DNA from: Clostridiaceae bacterium | GTDB taxonomy: Bacteria; Bacillota; Clostridia; DSM-8532 | Reading direction: 5' to 3' | NCBI GenBank assembly: GCA_012719545.1 | Contig: JAAYAD010000088.1 | Coordinates: forward strand, 1 to 64,000 | DNA: 64,000 nucleotides | Shown here: positions 1-6,244 of the stretch, one piece after another | Layout of the letters: the number at the start of each line of letters is the position of its first letter | How positions within the stretch are numbered: position 1 is the stretch's first letter | Made by a program: the position numbers and the translations under genes | Notes under the pieces: generated by a model | Told to the model about the DNA's origin: nothing | Seen by the model: the letters and a program-made list of their open reading frames with translations, nothing else | Databases searched by the model: none

Positions 1-113
1 CAACCTCCTAATTCTCTGTCCATTCTTCTGAATTTCTGCCGACAATTCTTTTCGTTCCTATGTTTCCATAACCATTTAATGCATTTCCAATAATAAACAA
101 TCACTTTAGGCAT
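1..113 (-). CDS. Small phage protein, cut by window edge
   Basis: At least 37 codons run from ATG at 113 leftward to base 1 without a stop. The visible peptide begins MPKVIVYYWKCIKWLWK and is basic and Trp-rich. The start overlaps the stop of the upstream small gene by 8 nt and uses the same ribosome-site-containing junction sequence as its neighbours. A GGAGG near position 5 may be the site for the next gene. No family is recognised; it is probably an accessory phage protein. Confidence 0.5.
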   Translation of the reverse strand, partial: MPKVIVYYWKCIKWLWKHRNEKNCRQKFRRMDRELGG

Positions 114-225
114 CGTGTTTGACCTCGCTTTCCCTCTGTTTCCTTTTTCTCCAGTCACCCATACAGGCTTCTATCATTGAACCATCACAATAATTAACAC
201 ACGGACAATCTTCACAACATGGCAT
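106..225 (-). CDS. 39-aa Cys-rich phage protein
   Basis: Starts at ATG 225, 9 nt after a GGAGG site inside the repeated junction sequence. The N-terminus MPCCEDCPCVNYCDG carries five cysteines, with a sixth further on, which suggests metal binding, but no family is recognised. It ends in RESEVKHDA, the same tail encoded by the junction repeat in neighbouring genes. It overlaps the upstream gene (14 nt) and the downstream gene (8 nt), so translation is probably coupled. Confidence 0.5.
   Translation of the reverse strand: MPCCEDCPCVNYCDGSMIEACMGDWRKRKQRESEVKHDA
111..133 (-). repeat. Gene-junction repeat, copy 1
   Basis: Read on the minus strand, GCGAGGTC(A/G)AACACGATG forms the end of one small gene (tail ESEVKHDA), carries the ribosome site (GAGGT) and ends in the ATG of the next gene. 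Further copies: 223-241, 401-423 and, diverged, 771-794, with a partial one at 546-564. Confidence 0.7.
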
Positions 226-403
226 CGTGTTCGACCTCCTCAAATACCATCCAGTACATTTCATCTTCTGCCATTCCTTGCTGTTTGAGATACTCTCTTG
301 CCGATTCTTCACTGTCAAAAAGCATTTCGTTCCCTTCATCATCAAGCAAATATTCAAGAGGGTTTATCGTTATACCGTTTATATGTCTACCGACTATTAC
401 CAT
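212..403 (-). CDS. 63-aa hypothetical phage protein
   Basis: ATG at 403 follows GAGGTC in the repeated junction. The peptide (MVIVGRHINGITINPLEYLL at its start) is acidic, with a short helical-looking segment (SAREYLKQQG) and the end EEVEHDAML. It looks like a small accessory protein of a phage early region; no function is recognised. It overlaps the preceding 51-aa gene by 17 nt. Confidence 0.55.
   Translation of the reverse strand: MVIVGRHINGITINPLEYLLDDEGNEMLFDSEESAREYLKQQGMAEDEMYWMVFEEVEHDAML
223..241 (-). repeat. Gene-junction repeat, copy 2
   Basis: Minus-strand GAGGAGGTCGAACACGATG, again ending exactly in a start codon (225) while encoding the EEVEHDA tail of the upstream gene. Confidence 0.7.
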
Positions 404-542
404 CGTGTTCGACCTCGCTTTCCTCATAATCTTCACATTCTACCTCTTTATCTCCCATTCTTACTTTCCAGTTGTCCATTCCATTTATGCAATGTCCATC
501 CCAGTTAGCCTTACAGGTTTTGCATTGTTCAGATAGTGTCAC
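387..542 (-). CDS. 51-aa phage protein with Cys/His cluster, GTG start
   Basis: A 51-codon frame starting GTG at 542, preceded by GAGGGGTGA about 7 nt upstream. The N-terminal part contains CKTC...HC, a possible small zinc knuckle; the C-terminus is acidic and reads ESEVEHDGNSR because it runs through the junction repeat. Its position in the tight overlapping chain and its good ribosome site argue it is real. Function unknown. Confidence 0.45.
   Translation of the reverse strand: MTLSEQCKTCKANWDGHCINGMDNWKVRMGDKEVECEDYEESEVEHDGNSR
401..423 (-). repeat. Gene-junction repeat, copy 3
   Basis: Minus-strand GCGAGGTCGAACACGATG preceded by GGAAA, ending in the start codon at 403 and encoding ESEVEHD in the upstream 51-aa gene. 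Nearly identical to copy 1. Confidence 0.7.
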
Positions 543-548
543 CCTTCC

Positions 549-773
549 TCACCCCTCGCTTTCCTTTTTCCATTCATCCCTGCCGACAATGTATAAAATC
601 CCGATAGCATCGTTGCCCCAAAGACGTTCTACACTCTCGCTATCGATTGCAATGGTCACTTCTCCCCATGGGCCTTTGCCATGTCTTGCGCTTTTCATAT
701 TACTTGATAATGGGAATGCTTTTATGTCACCGTTTCGCTGTACTATGTTGTTTAGTTTGAGTAAATCACTCAT
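549..773 (-). CDS. 74-aa hypothetical phage protein
   Basis: ATG at 773 overlaps the upstream stop by 4 nt (ATGA) and sits behind GAGGAAGG. The protein starts MSDLLKLNNIVQRNGDIKAF and ends WKKESEG; the tail is encoded by the junction repeat. A central basic loop (KSARHGKGPWG) precedes a predicted beta-rich segment. No family recognised; part of the small-gene chain. Confidence 0.55.
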   Translation of the reverse strand: MSDLLKLNNIVQRNGDIKAFPLSSNMKSARHGKGPWGEVTIAIDSESVERLWGNDAIGILYIVGRDEWKKESEG

Positions 774-1021
774 CCTTCCTCGACCTCGCTTTCCTGCAAC
801 ATTTTGGTTGCTTCCATTGCGATGGCAATATCTTCATCATTTGCGGCAGATAATTCTTCAGCAATAAAGTTCAGTGAATTAGTCAATGCTTCCGTAACCC
901 GTTCCAGCATTGCCCTGTACGCAAGGGCGGTTTTGGCGGCTTCCTTTGCAAAAACACCTATCAATGTCAACGGCTCCTGCTCCCAAGCCTTAATCTTTTC
1001 CAACTGTTTCTTGTCCAACAT
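770..1021 (-). CDS. 83-aa helical phage protein
   Basis: Starts at ATG 1021 with a strong GGAGGAG site 7-8 nt upstream. The 83-aa product (MLDKKQLEKIKAWEQEPLTL...) is Ala/Leu/Glu-rich and almost certainly helical, ending MLQESEVEEG. It is the first gene of the junction-repeat chain, the only one with a conventional ribosome site of its own. No function recognised. Confidence 0.6.
   Translation of the reverse strand: MLDKKQLEKIKAWEQEPLTLIGVFAKEAAKTALAYRAMLERVTEALTNSLNFIAEELSAANDEDIAIAMEATKMLQESEVEEG
771..794 (-). repeat. Gene-junction repeat, copy 4 (diverged)
   Basis: Minus-strand GGAAAGCGAGGTCGAGGA then AGGATG; same 5' half and same ESEVE tail in the upstream gene, different last bases. 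A fifth, partial copy (GGAAAGCGAGGGGTGAGG) lies at 546-564. Confidence 0.6.
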
Positions 1022-1058
1022 TCTTTATCTCCTCCCAGCGTAATTATTCCGGTATGCG

Positions 1059-1370
1059 TCATTCCTTGTTTTGTACGTTATGCATAGCACCTGTTTTACT
1101 AATGGTTAGCTCTATTAGGGTCATAATCGCATAGTTTGCCAAGTCTTTAAGAGTATCTTCTATGCTTTCATCCCTCACCTGGGCCTCTTGCTTAATTAAA
1201 GCTTTAAAGCGATTCAGCTTGTCCTCTAAACGAATAGCAGCCATAATCATGCCATATTCTTTAAAGGATTTGCCGAAGCTGTCGTTGTAGTCAGCATTCT
1301 TAGCAGCATAAATATTATTAAGTTCATTGCATATATTGCTGTGGTATTCAACTTTATTAGCCAAATTCAT
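1059..1370 (-). CDS. DUF1599 (Nmad1-like) phage protein
   Basis: The ~103-aa product has the DUF1599 pattern: an N-terminal helix, NADYNDSFGKSFKEYG, RLEDKLNRFKAL and the closing VRDESIEDTLKDLANYAIM motif (residues ~73-92). This family is common in phages and has been linked by others to nucleotide-modification gene sets; its biochemical role is not established. ATG 1370 has GAGG 8 nt upstream and is preferred over the in-frame ATG at 1391, which would overlap the replication gene by 4 nt. It follows the replication initiator directly. Confidence 0.7.
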   Translation of the reverse strand: MNLANKVEYHSNICNELNNIYAAKNADYNDSFGKSFKEYGMIMAAIRLEDKLNRFKALIKQEAQVRDESIEDTLKDLANYAIMTLIELTISKTGAMHNVQNKE

Positions 1371-1387
1371 ACCTTCATCCCTCACAT

Positions 1388-2260
1388 TCATTTAATAATT
1401 CCTGAAATCTGGTCAAAAAAGCTATCATCATAATCTCGCTGTATGAAATTATCTCGATGAGGAATACTTTTCTTATTGACTTTGACTTCTGGGCGGCTGT
1501 TCAAATAAGATTCAAACTTTGTGCCAAATAAGGTCTCTGGCCTCAGATAAGGTCTCATATCCTTTTCGCCTGGAGCCGGTTCATGCCCCCAGTCTGCAAC
1601 CTTATTATCGATGACCTTAAAAAAGTCATCCAAGGTAAATCCCTCATTGAAACGTGCTTGAATGAGTCTCCTGCTTGTTTGCGACTTTGACCTGTAATTT
1701 GTACCTGCTTTTTCATTGAGATAAGAGATGATCTCGTCAAAAGGAATATCAGGACTATTTATATTATTTTCTTTATTCTTTATGTTCTTTTGATTCTTAT
1801 ATATAGTTTCTTTTTTGTTTTTCATTTGTTTCTCACTTTCTTGTAATGACAACTCGTCAAAGTCGCATAAATTCTCATGTTTCGGTTTCTCATTTGTTTC
1901 TCTATTTTTTTCAATGGGTATACTATCCCCTTGGTAGACGGAATAATTTTTTACAGTTATTATGGAGTACTTGTGCCCAAACTTTTGGACTGAAATCATG
2001 CCCTCCTGCTCAAATAGCGCTATCAGCCTGTAAATTTTATTCCGGTCTATGTGTAATTGATCTGCCAACTGTGGTCCCCTAAAAAGAAACTGACCTGGTA
2101 AAAGATCAATGAGCCGTCCCAATACCATTTTCTTAGTTGGCTCGAATGCAGCCTTTCCAACTATATATAACCAAAGAAGAAAGGCCTCAGCGTCAGTGGA
2201 AACCCAATGGTCGAAAACAGATCTATGTACCTTAAACCATGAAATAACGCTCACCCCCAA
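1388..2260 (-). CDS. Phage replication initiator with winged helix and phage C-terminal domain
   Basis: The N-terminal ~110 residues look like a winged-helix replisome-organiser (WFKVHRSVFDHWV... LADQLHIDRNKIYRLIALFEQEGMI); a charged, Asn/Lys-rich linker follows (~120-180). The C-terminus (ISYLNEKAGTNYRSKSQTSR ... MRPYLRPETLFGTKFESYLN) is the conserved phage C-terminal domain found in DnaD-like origin-binding proteins. It probably binds the element's origin and recruits helicase loader. The start is uncertain: TTG 2260 has no clear ribosome site, while GGGGGTGA lies just downstream of it. Located between SSB-side genes and the small-gene chain, as in many Firmicutes phages. Confidence 0.8.
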   Translation of the reverse strand: MGVSVISWFKVHRSVFDHWVSTDAEAFLLWLYIVGKAAFEPTKKMVLGRLIDLLPGQFLFRGPQLADQLHIDRNKIYRLIALFEQEGMISVQKFGHKYSIITVKNYSVYQGDSIPIEKNRETNEKPKHENLCDFDELSLQESEKQMKNKKETIYKNQKNIKNKENNINSPDIPFDEIISYLNEKAGTNYRSKSQTSRRLIQARFNEGFTLDDFFKVIDNKVADWGHEPAPGEKDMRPYLRPETLFGTKFESYLNSRPEVKVNKKSIPHRDNFIQRDYDDSFFDQISGIIK

Positions 2261-2285
2261 TATTTAGTTAGAAAAGGGGAATATT

Positions 2286-2738
2286 CTACTCTTTCATAAG
2301 ATTATCCACCTCGCTTTGGAGCTTCTCAATGGCTCTATTAAATATCCGCCTGCATTGTTTAGTCGAATATTTCATGAGTTTTGCTGTTTGTTTCCAATCA
2401 AAATGTTGGAAACAACGATAATCAATTACTGAACGTTCCTCAGAACTTAGAATTTCTGAAAACCATATCTGTTCAAATAATGCTTTGTCGTCCAGAATCT
2501 GATTTATTTTTTGAGTGTAGTATTCTATTTTGTGATCATAGCGGTCAATGATAACTTGTACTGTGTTATAGACAGGATCTGAGAGCCCACTTCCTTTAGG
2601 CATGTCCGTAATAGGCACAGCTTTAAGTGTTGCGTATGATTCATGCTTGTGCCTAATGATTTCATTTAGTTCCTTTTGAAGCCTTAGTATTTCATCATTG
2701 ATAAAAGGATAGTCTCTCAGATAAGCTCGTATATTCAA
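2286..2738 (-). CDS. Phage sigma-70 region 4-like regulator
   Basis: 150 aa. The first ~90 residues are helical and include a Pro/Gly-containing 'TDMPKGSGLSDPV' segment typical of DUF1492-type phage proteins; the C-terminal ~50 residues (ILSSEERSVIDYRCF..WKQTAKLMKYSTKQCRRIF) resemble a sigma-70 region 4 helix-turn-helix. Such proteins (ArpU/RinA-like) activate late phage operons; that role is inferred here. TTG 2738 is chosen because GGGGAGG lies 6-7 nt upstream and no ATG is available. Confidence 0.7.
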   Translation of the reverse strand: MNIRAYLRDYPFINDEILRLQKELNEIIRHKHESYATLKAVPITDMPKGSGLSDPVYNTVQVIIDRYDHKIEYYTQKINQILDDKALFEQIWFSEILSSEERSVIDYRCFQHFDWKQTAKLMKYSTKQCRRIFNRAIEKLQSEVDNLMKE

Positions 2739-2778
2739 GTTATCCTCCCCTTTTTGACACCGCTATAATCTGTTTAAT

Positions 2779-3153
2779 TTAAAAAGGTAAACCTTCGTCA
2801 CTTAGCTGATAATAACTTTCGCTTTGACCTTCAGGAGCACTTTCTTGATTCTCTGCCTTCTTGCTGTCAACAAAATATACCTGGTCAGCTTGGGTGTACT
2901 CATCATATCTTTTCGTGCCGTTATCATCCCACACATGTGTTTTCAGATGGCCTTCAATCAGGATTTTGCTACCTTTCTTGAAATACTTAGAAATGAATTC
3001 TGCAGTTCCTCGCCAGGCCACAATCCGGAAAAATTCTGCTTCCGCTTCCGGCTTATTTATTGCAATTCTAAACCGGCAAACAGGAACATTGTTCTGAGTA
3101 AACCTTAATTCCGGATCTGCAACGAGCCTTCCTAATAAAATGACCTTGTTCAT
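2779..3153 (-). CDS. ssb: Single-stranded DNA-binding protein
   Basis: 124 aa, a single OB-fold: MNKVILLGRLVADPELRFT, then CRFRIAINK, EFFRIVAWRGTAEFISKYFKKGSKILIEGHL and Tyr/Trp strands, closing with the acidic tip DEGLPF, the partner-binding tail of bacterial SSBs. It is shorter than chromosomal SSB (~150-170 aa) because the linker is short, as in phage SSBs. ATG 3153 follows GGAAGGGGAAGAGAG; an upstream in-frame start would overlap the neighbouring gene. It probably coats ssDNA during element replication. Confidence 0.93.
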   Translation of the reverse strand: MNKVILLGRLVADPELRFTQNNVPVCRFRIAINKPEAEAEFFRIVAWRGTAEFISKYFKKGSKILIEGHLKTHVWDDNGTKRYDEYTQADQVYFVDSKKAENQESAPEGQSESYYQLSDEGLPF

Positions 3154-3154
3154 G

Positions 3155-3349
3155 TTATACTCTCTTCCCCTTCCTTGCCGCCATCTTGTGACCCCACCCA
3201 CAATTGAGAGATGCGCCCCTTCGCTTTTTTATCCTTTGTGGTGGACCATATTTTTGCCACTCTTCCTCGGTCATTTTCCTTACTGTGCATTCGCCGGAAT
3301 TTGAAGGATGAGCAGCTTCAATGAATTTATTTCGTATTTCATAATTCAT
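3155..3349 (-). CDS. 64-aa basic phage protein
   Basis: ATG 3349 follows GAGGTGAC. The product (MNYEIRNKFIEAAHPSNSGE...) is strongly basic in its second half (RIKKRRGASLNCGWGHKM..KGKRV). It ends 1 nt before the ssb start codon (TAACATG), so the two are translationally linked. No family recognised. Confidence 0.6.
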   Translation of the reverse strand: MNYEIRNKFIEAAHPSNSGECTVRKMTEEEWQKYGPPQRIKKRRGASLNCGWGHKMAARKGKRV

Positions 3350-3353
3350 ACCG

Positions 3354-3665
3354 TCACCTCGGGCTAAATAAGGCTGCCTGAGCTTGTCCAAAAGCTGTCT
3401 GAACTGATTGCTCATACTCAGGAATTTCACCTTTATACTCCTCAACATTATTAAGGGAAAAAGTTTGTATTGATAAATGTGGATACGGAAGTCGTTTGAA
3501 GTGTACATTTTTGACGAGTAATGCATTTTGAGAGGGATATTTCGTACATGCAAGAATCCGCACGTAATATACTGGTGACGGATACCCTCTGAATCCGACT
3601 ATTTCTCCAATATATTCTCCATAACCTTCATCAACTGCTTTTACTATGCTATGTAATTTAAGCAT
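3354..3665 (-). CDS. 103-aa hypothetical phage protein
   Basis: ATG 3665 is preceded by GGGGTG. The N-terminus (MLKLHSIVKAVDEGYGEYIG) reads as a beta-barrel-like fold with several Tyr and Gly residues. It is the first gene of the ssb operon (4 nt before the next start). Upstream, 3666-3860 holds no gene that can be supported. Confidence 0.6.
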   Translation of the reverse strand: MLKLHSIVKAVDEGYGEYIGEIVGFRGYPSPVYYVRILACTKYPSQNALLVKNVHFKRLPYPHLSIQTFSLNNVEEYKGEIPEYEQSVQTAFGQAQAALFSPR

Positions 3666-3860
3666 ATGTACACCCCATAATTAAAACTTAAGGTCTTTAT
3701 GCTTAAACACTGCTGCGGGGCTATGTTGACGCCTAAAGATGATGTAATGTATAATAATTATTGAAGGATTTTTGATTTGGCTTGGTTTTGACCAATGCCT
3801 ATTTTTTTATCTTTTTTTCTGAAAATAATACCTTTGTTGAATGTTTGAATTGGGATTATG

Positions 3861-4097
3861 TCATATAACCTGAGGTAAGCCATTTGCTGCTCTTCTGGCA
3901 TTGAAATTAATTCCCGAACAGTTATCTGCGGCATTTGATATCCTCCTTCCCATGTTCATTATTTGGTCTTCTGAATAATCGCATAAGATATTAATCATGT
4001 CCTTTTGAAAATCAACCAGTGAACCATCGGAGCTGTTCCAGCAGAAAGCAATCTTTGCCGCATTAATCGCAGCTTCAAAACTTATTAATTTTTCCAT
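3861..4097 (-). CDS. 78-aa hypothetical phage protein
   Basis: Product MEKLISFEAAINAAKIAFCW... ; alpha-helical, Ala/Asn-rich, no recognised motif. It lies 10 nt after the XRE gene and in the same direction, so it is probably cotranscribed. The ribosome site is weak (GATGAGC), consistent with coupling to the upstream gene. Confidence 0.5.
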   Translation of the reverse strand: MEKLISFEAAINAAKIAFCWNSSDGSLVDFQKDMINILCDYSEDQIMNMGRRISNAADNCSGINFNARRAANGLPQVI

Positions 4098-4106
4098 TGT
4101 TTCAGC

Positions 4107-4541
4107 TCATCTCGCGAATACTACAGATAAGCCAGCGCCTACCATTTCCAGGAGTTCCTTTTCAATGTCCTGCCATGTCTTCTGCTCATGCTCTTCAATG
4201 GTTCCATCACAAGCAACATCTACTATTTCCGGATGAATGTCTGTGACATCTTTGACTTCTTTTTGCAATCGCAGAACCGATCTTGGCAAATCCATGATGT
4301 GCAAATCAGGCAAAAACCTCCGGCCAACTTCAGTTGAATTTTTTAGATGCAGGTAAGCCAAGTATTTTGCCTTATAAATTTCCACCATTCGGCATACCAC
4401 ATCATCCGGGGGCGTTGTTCTCCCTGATTCATACTCTGTCAAGCTTCTAACGGATATGAATAGCTGTTCTGCTGCCTCCTCTTGTGTCAAACCCGCATTT
4501 TTTCTGGCACTTTTGTATATGTTTGTGTATTCATGTTGCAT
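4107..4541 (-). CDS. XRE-family regulator of the early region
   Basis: 144 aa. Residues ~5-60 form a Cro/C1 helix-turn-helix (YKSARKNAGLTQEEAAEQLF ISVRSLTEYESGRTTP). The remaining ~80 residues are helical and end in a hydrophobic tail. GAAAGGGTGAGAG precedes ATG 4541. It sits downstream of the Cro-like gene on the early minus-strand transcript, where phages often carry secondary regulators. Target unknown. Confidence 0.8.
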   Translation of the reverse strand: MQHEYTNIYKSARKNAGLTQEEAAEQLFISVRSLTEYESGRTTPPDDVVCRMVEIYKAKYLAYLHLKNSTEVGRRFLPDLHIMDLPRSVLRLQKEVKDVTDIHPEIVDVACDGTIEEHEQKTWQDIEKELLEMVGAGLSVVFAR

Positions 4542-4592
4542 TCTCTCTCACCCTTTCTTATGTTTATAATTAACTTATAAAGAAGCAGATAA

Positions 4593-4754
4593 TTAATTTG
4601 AGTCTTTGGTTGAACTTGAATCTGTATGGACCAATTTAGCACGCTTATTTTTCTCATGTGTTTTATACACGTTCAAAAATAGGCGAGCTGCATCCTGCTG
4701 TTTTTGCTTTATTTCATTTTCAGATAGATTGGGGTTGATATTAACTATCTTCAT
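4593..4754 (-). CDS. 53-aa small phage protein
   Basis: A 53-codon frame from ATG 4754, with AGGGTGA 5-6 nt upstream, ending TAA at 4593. The product (MKIVNINPNLSENEIKQKQQ...) has the MKI.NINPNLSE start seen in many short Firmicutes phage proteins next to Cro-like genes. It is helical and charged. Function unknown. Confidence 0.6.
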   Translation of the reverse strand: MKIVNINPNLSENEIKQKQQDAARLFLNVYKTHEKNKRAKLVHTDSSSTKDSN

Positions 4755-4802
4755 CACATTCACCCTGAAATAAAATAAAGGGACTGATATATACTATGGG
4801 AT

Positions 4803-5021
4803 TTAGGGCCTGTCTGGTTTTTCTTCCTGCGTATCTGGTTCAAAGAAGCGTGTCCAAGGAAAACCGAGTACATTGGCTATGGCTTGGGCAGTTTCGACAG
4901 ATGGGGTTCGATTTCCGTTTTCTATAAAGCTATACTGTTGTTGGGTTATCCCAATTTTAGTTGCTACTTCGGATTGAGATAACGCCATTTTCTGCCTCAG
5001 GTCTTTCAACCACTGTCTCAT
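4803..5021 (-). CDS. Cro-like XRE regulator
   Basis: 72 aa, essentially one helix-turn-helix: MRQWLKDLRQKMALSQSEVA then TKIGITQQQYSFIENGNRTP. ATG 5021 has GGAGGTGAAATG upstream; longer reading frames into the operator region lack a ribosome site. It is the first gene right of the divergent promoter, in the position of cro relative to the repressor, and should set the lytic/excision direction. Role inferred from layout. Confidence 0.85.
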   Translation of the reverse strand: MRQWLKDLRQKMALSQSEVATKIGITQQQYSFIENGNRTPSVETAQAIANVLGFPWTRFFEPDTQEEKPDRP

Positions 5022-5039
5022 GCATTTCACCTCCGAACA

Positions 5040-5054
5040 ACAACATTTTGTTGT
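5040..5054. promoter_or_regulatory. Switch operator O1
   Basis: ACAACATTTTGTTGT, an imperfect 15-bp palindrome with half-sites ACAAC/GTTGT. It lies between the minus promoter and the Cro-like gene. Confidence 0.8.
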
Positions 5055-5058
5055 CATC

Positions 5059-5087
5059 ATGATATAACAACATTTTGTTGTTGTCAA
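5059..5087 (-). promoter_or_regulatory. Early (Cro-direction) promoter
   Basis: Minus-strand -35 TTGACA (5087-5082), 17-bp spacer, -10 TATCAT (5064-5059). A consensus -35 with operator O2 inside the spacer. It drives the leftward early operon. Confidence 0.8.
5067..5081. promoter_or_regulatory. Switch operator O2
   Basis: A second, identical ACAACATTTTGTTGT exactly 27 bp after O1; it occupies the spacer of the minus-strand promoter, so repressor bound here would block that promoter. Confidence 0.8.
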
Positions 5088-5096
5088 TATATTTTT

Positions 5097-5111
5097 AGCA
5101 AATTTTGTTGT
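5097..5111. promoter_or_regulatory. Switch operator O3 (half-site)
   Basis: AGCAAATTTTGTTGT; the right half matches the consensus, the left half is degenerate. Probably a weak site. Confidence 0.5.
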
Positions 5112-5125
5112 GATAATTTAATTGG

Positions 5126-5140
5126 ACAACTTAATGTTGT
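5126..5140. promoter_or_regulatory. Switch operator O4 and repressor promoter
   Basis: ACAACTTAATGTTGT, perfect ACAAC-N5-GTTGT half-sites. It abuts a plus-strand -10 TATAAT at 5140-5145, so binding here could autoregulate the repressor gene. No good -35 is seen. Confidence 0.7.
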
Positions 5141-5167
5141 ATAATGGACAAAAAAGGAGCATCTGGA

Positions 5168-5497
5168 ATGTTCACTGAAAGGCTCAAATTACTTAGAACT
5201 GAAAAACGAATATCCCAATCATTGCTCGCTACTCATTTGGGAGTTACTCAACAGGCTATTGCCCGTTGGGAAAAAGGGGAGACAGAGCCTGATATTAGTA
5301 CTATACAAAATCTTGCATCATTTTTTGGTGTTTCCACAGATTACCTCCTCGGCCGCACAGATGAGCGTAACCCAGGAAGTTCAACTGATGATTGGCCTCC
5401 AGAGGCAAAGGTTTTATTCAGAGATGTTAAAAAACTTACTCCAGAACAATTGGAGCTTGTTACAAAGTTGGTTAAAGAGTTCATTAATGAAGATTGA
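5168..5497 (+). CDS. cI/ImmR-like XRE repressor
   Basis: 109 aa. N-terminal helix-turn-helix (MFTERLKLLRTEKRISQSLL ... VTQQAIARWEKGETEPDIST), then FFGVSTDYLLGRTDERNP typical of ImmR/cI-like repressors, then a helical C-terminus for dimerisation. ATG 5168 is preferred over ATG 5144: GGAG lies 9 nt upstream of it and ATG 5144 overlaps the -10 box. It should maintain the integrated state by binding the ACAAC/GTTGT operators. An ImmA-type protease at 10.5 kb is its likely inactivator. Confidence 0.87.
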   Translation: MFTERLKLLRTEKRISQSLLATHLGVTQQAIARWEKGETEPDISTIQNLASFFGVSTDYLLGRTDERNPGSSTDDWPPEAKVLFRDVKKLTPEQLELVTKLVKEFINED

Positions 5498-5619
5498 ATA
5501 AAATTATAATATAAAATTATTATTAAAAGTAAGGAGCTAGAAAAATTTGATGCGCTGTAATTGGCATTATAAGCGCTTTTTAATAAAATTATAAAATAAA
5601 ATTTTCAAAGGTGTTATTT

Positions 5620-5757
5620 ATGGCAAGAAAACGACGTTCACGTATTCCTGGAGTTTCTTTTAGTTGGAAACGCGCACTGGGAGTGACAAAAGCAAAACGT
5701 AAAATTGCTAAAATAACCGGTATACCACAACAAAAGCAGGAAGGCGAAGAAAACTAG
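5620..5757 (+). CDS. 45-aa basic protein of mobile elements
   Basis: From ATG 5620 (AAAGGTG upstream) to TAG 5757. The product MARKRRSRIPGVSFSWKRAL... is rich in Arg/Lys with a conserved-looking GVSFSWKRALGVTKAK core and a second IAKITGIP motif; similar short proteins recur next to repressors in Firmicutes elements as I remember them. Function unknown; nucleic-acid binding is plausible from the charge. Confidence 0.6.
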   Translation: MARKRRSRIPGVSFSWKRALGVTKAKRKIAKITGIPQQKQEGEEN

Positions 5758-5762
5758 CAAGA

Positions 5763-5840
5763 ATGTTAACCGGCGGTTGTCTTTTACCAATATTAACTGC
5801 GTTACTTATAATCACATTGTTTATTATTATTTTATTCTAA
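5763..5840 (+). CDS. Possible 25-aa hydrophobic peptide
   Basis: An ATG-TAA frame starting 5 nt after the previous stop, encoding MLTGGCLLPILTALLIITLF plus five more residues: one potential membrane span. It has only a weak ribosome site and could rely on coupling. It could be a chance frame, a membrane peptide or a type I toxin-like peptide. Confidence 0.3.
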   Translation: MLTGGCLLPILTALLIITLFIIILF

Positions 5841-5850
5841 TTAATGTTAA

Positions 5851-5906
5851 TTGCAGCTTAGGCTACTTCTTAAGTCAAGACATAATAAATATGGTCTTGG
5901 CTTTTT
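5851..5906 (+). repeat. Cargo hairpin repeat, copy A
   Basis: TTGCAGCTTAGGCTACTTCT, then a CAAGAC...GTCTTG hairpin and GGCTTTTT. The shape is a terminator (hairpin plus U-tract). Related copies B (7089-7142) and C (8706-8763) share the 5' part and the hairpin. This copy follows the repressor/45-aa genes. Confidence 0.7.
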
Positions 5907-6030
5907 AAATTAAGGGGCATTTGTTTCGTTAGGTGATATAAAAAAAGGGCCTATTACGTAAAAGGTAATGCCTTGTAATAATTATGAAATTTGCTTAACT
6001 TAAGTGAACGCAACGAATATTGAAAAATCA

Positions 6031-6060
6031 TTGCTGCGCTCATATAAATTAGGTTATAAT
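6031..6060 (+). promoter_or_regulatory. Probable promoter of DUF6414-like unit
   Basis: TTGCTG (6031-6036), 18-bp spacer, TATAAT (6055-6060), about 35 nt before the next start codon. Confidence 0.5.
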
Positions 6061-6094
6061 TACTATGTATACCTACTAGAAAGGAGCGCAGGCA

Positions 6095-6244
6095 ATGTTA
6101 AACTTTGTAAAGAATCTTATAAACGAAGTAAATAAAGATATTAAAAAAGCCGAAGACACAAAAAAACAGAAAAAAGCTTCTTTTGAAAAGGAGTTTAACA
6201 GATGGGGAAAATTGAAAACGGAAAGTCCAAAATTCCTGCGTTAA
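6095..6244 (+). CDS. 49-aa Lys-rich protein
   Basis: ATG 6095 follows AAAGGAG. The product MLNFVKNLINEVNKDIKKAE... is a charged, probably coiled helix. It overlaps the start of the next gene by 43 nt in another frame, which suggests tight coupling. No function recognised. Confidence 0.5.
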   Translation: MLNFVKNLINEVNKDIKKAEDTKKQKKASFEKEFNRWGKLKTESPKFLR

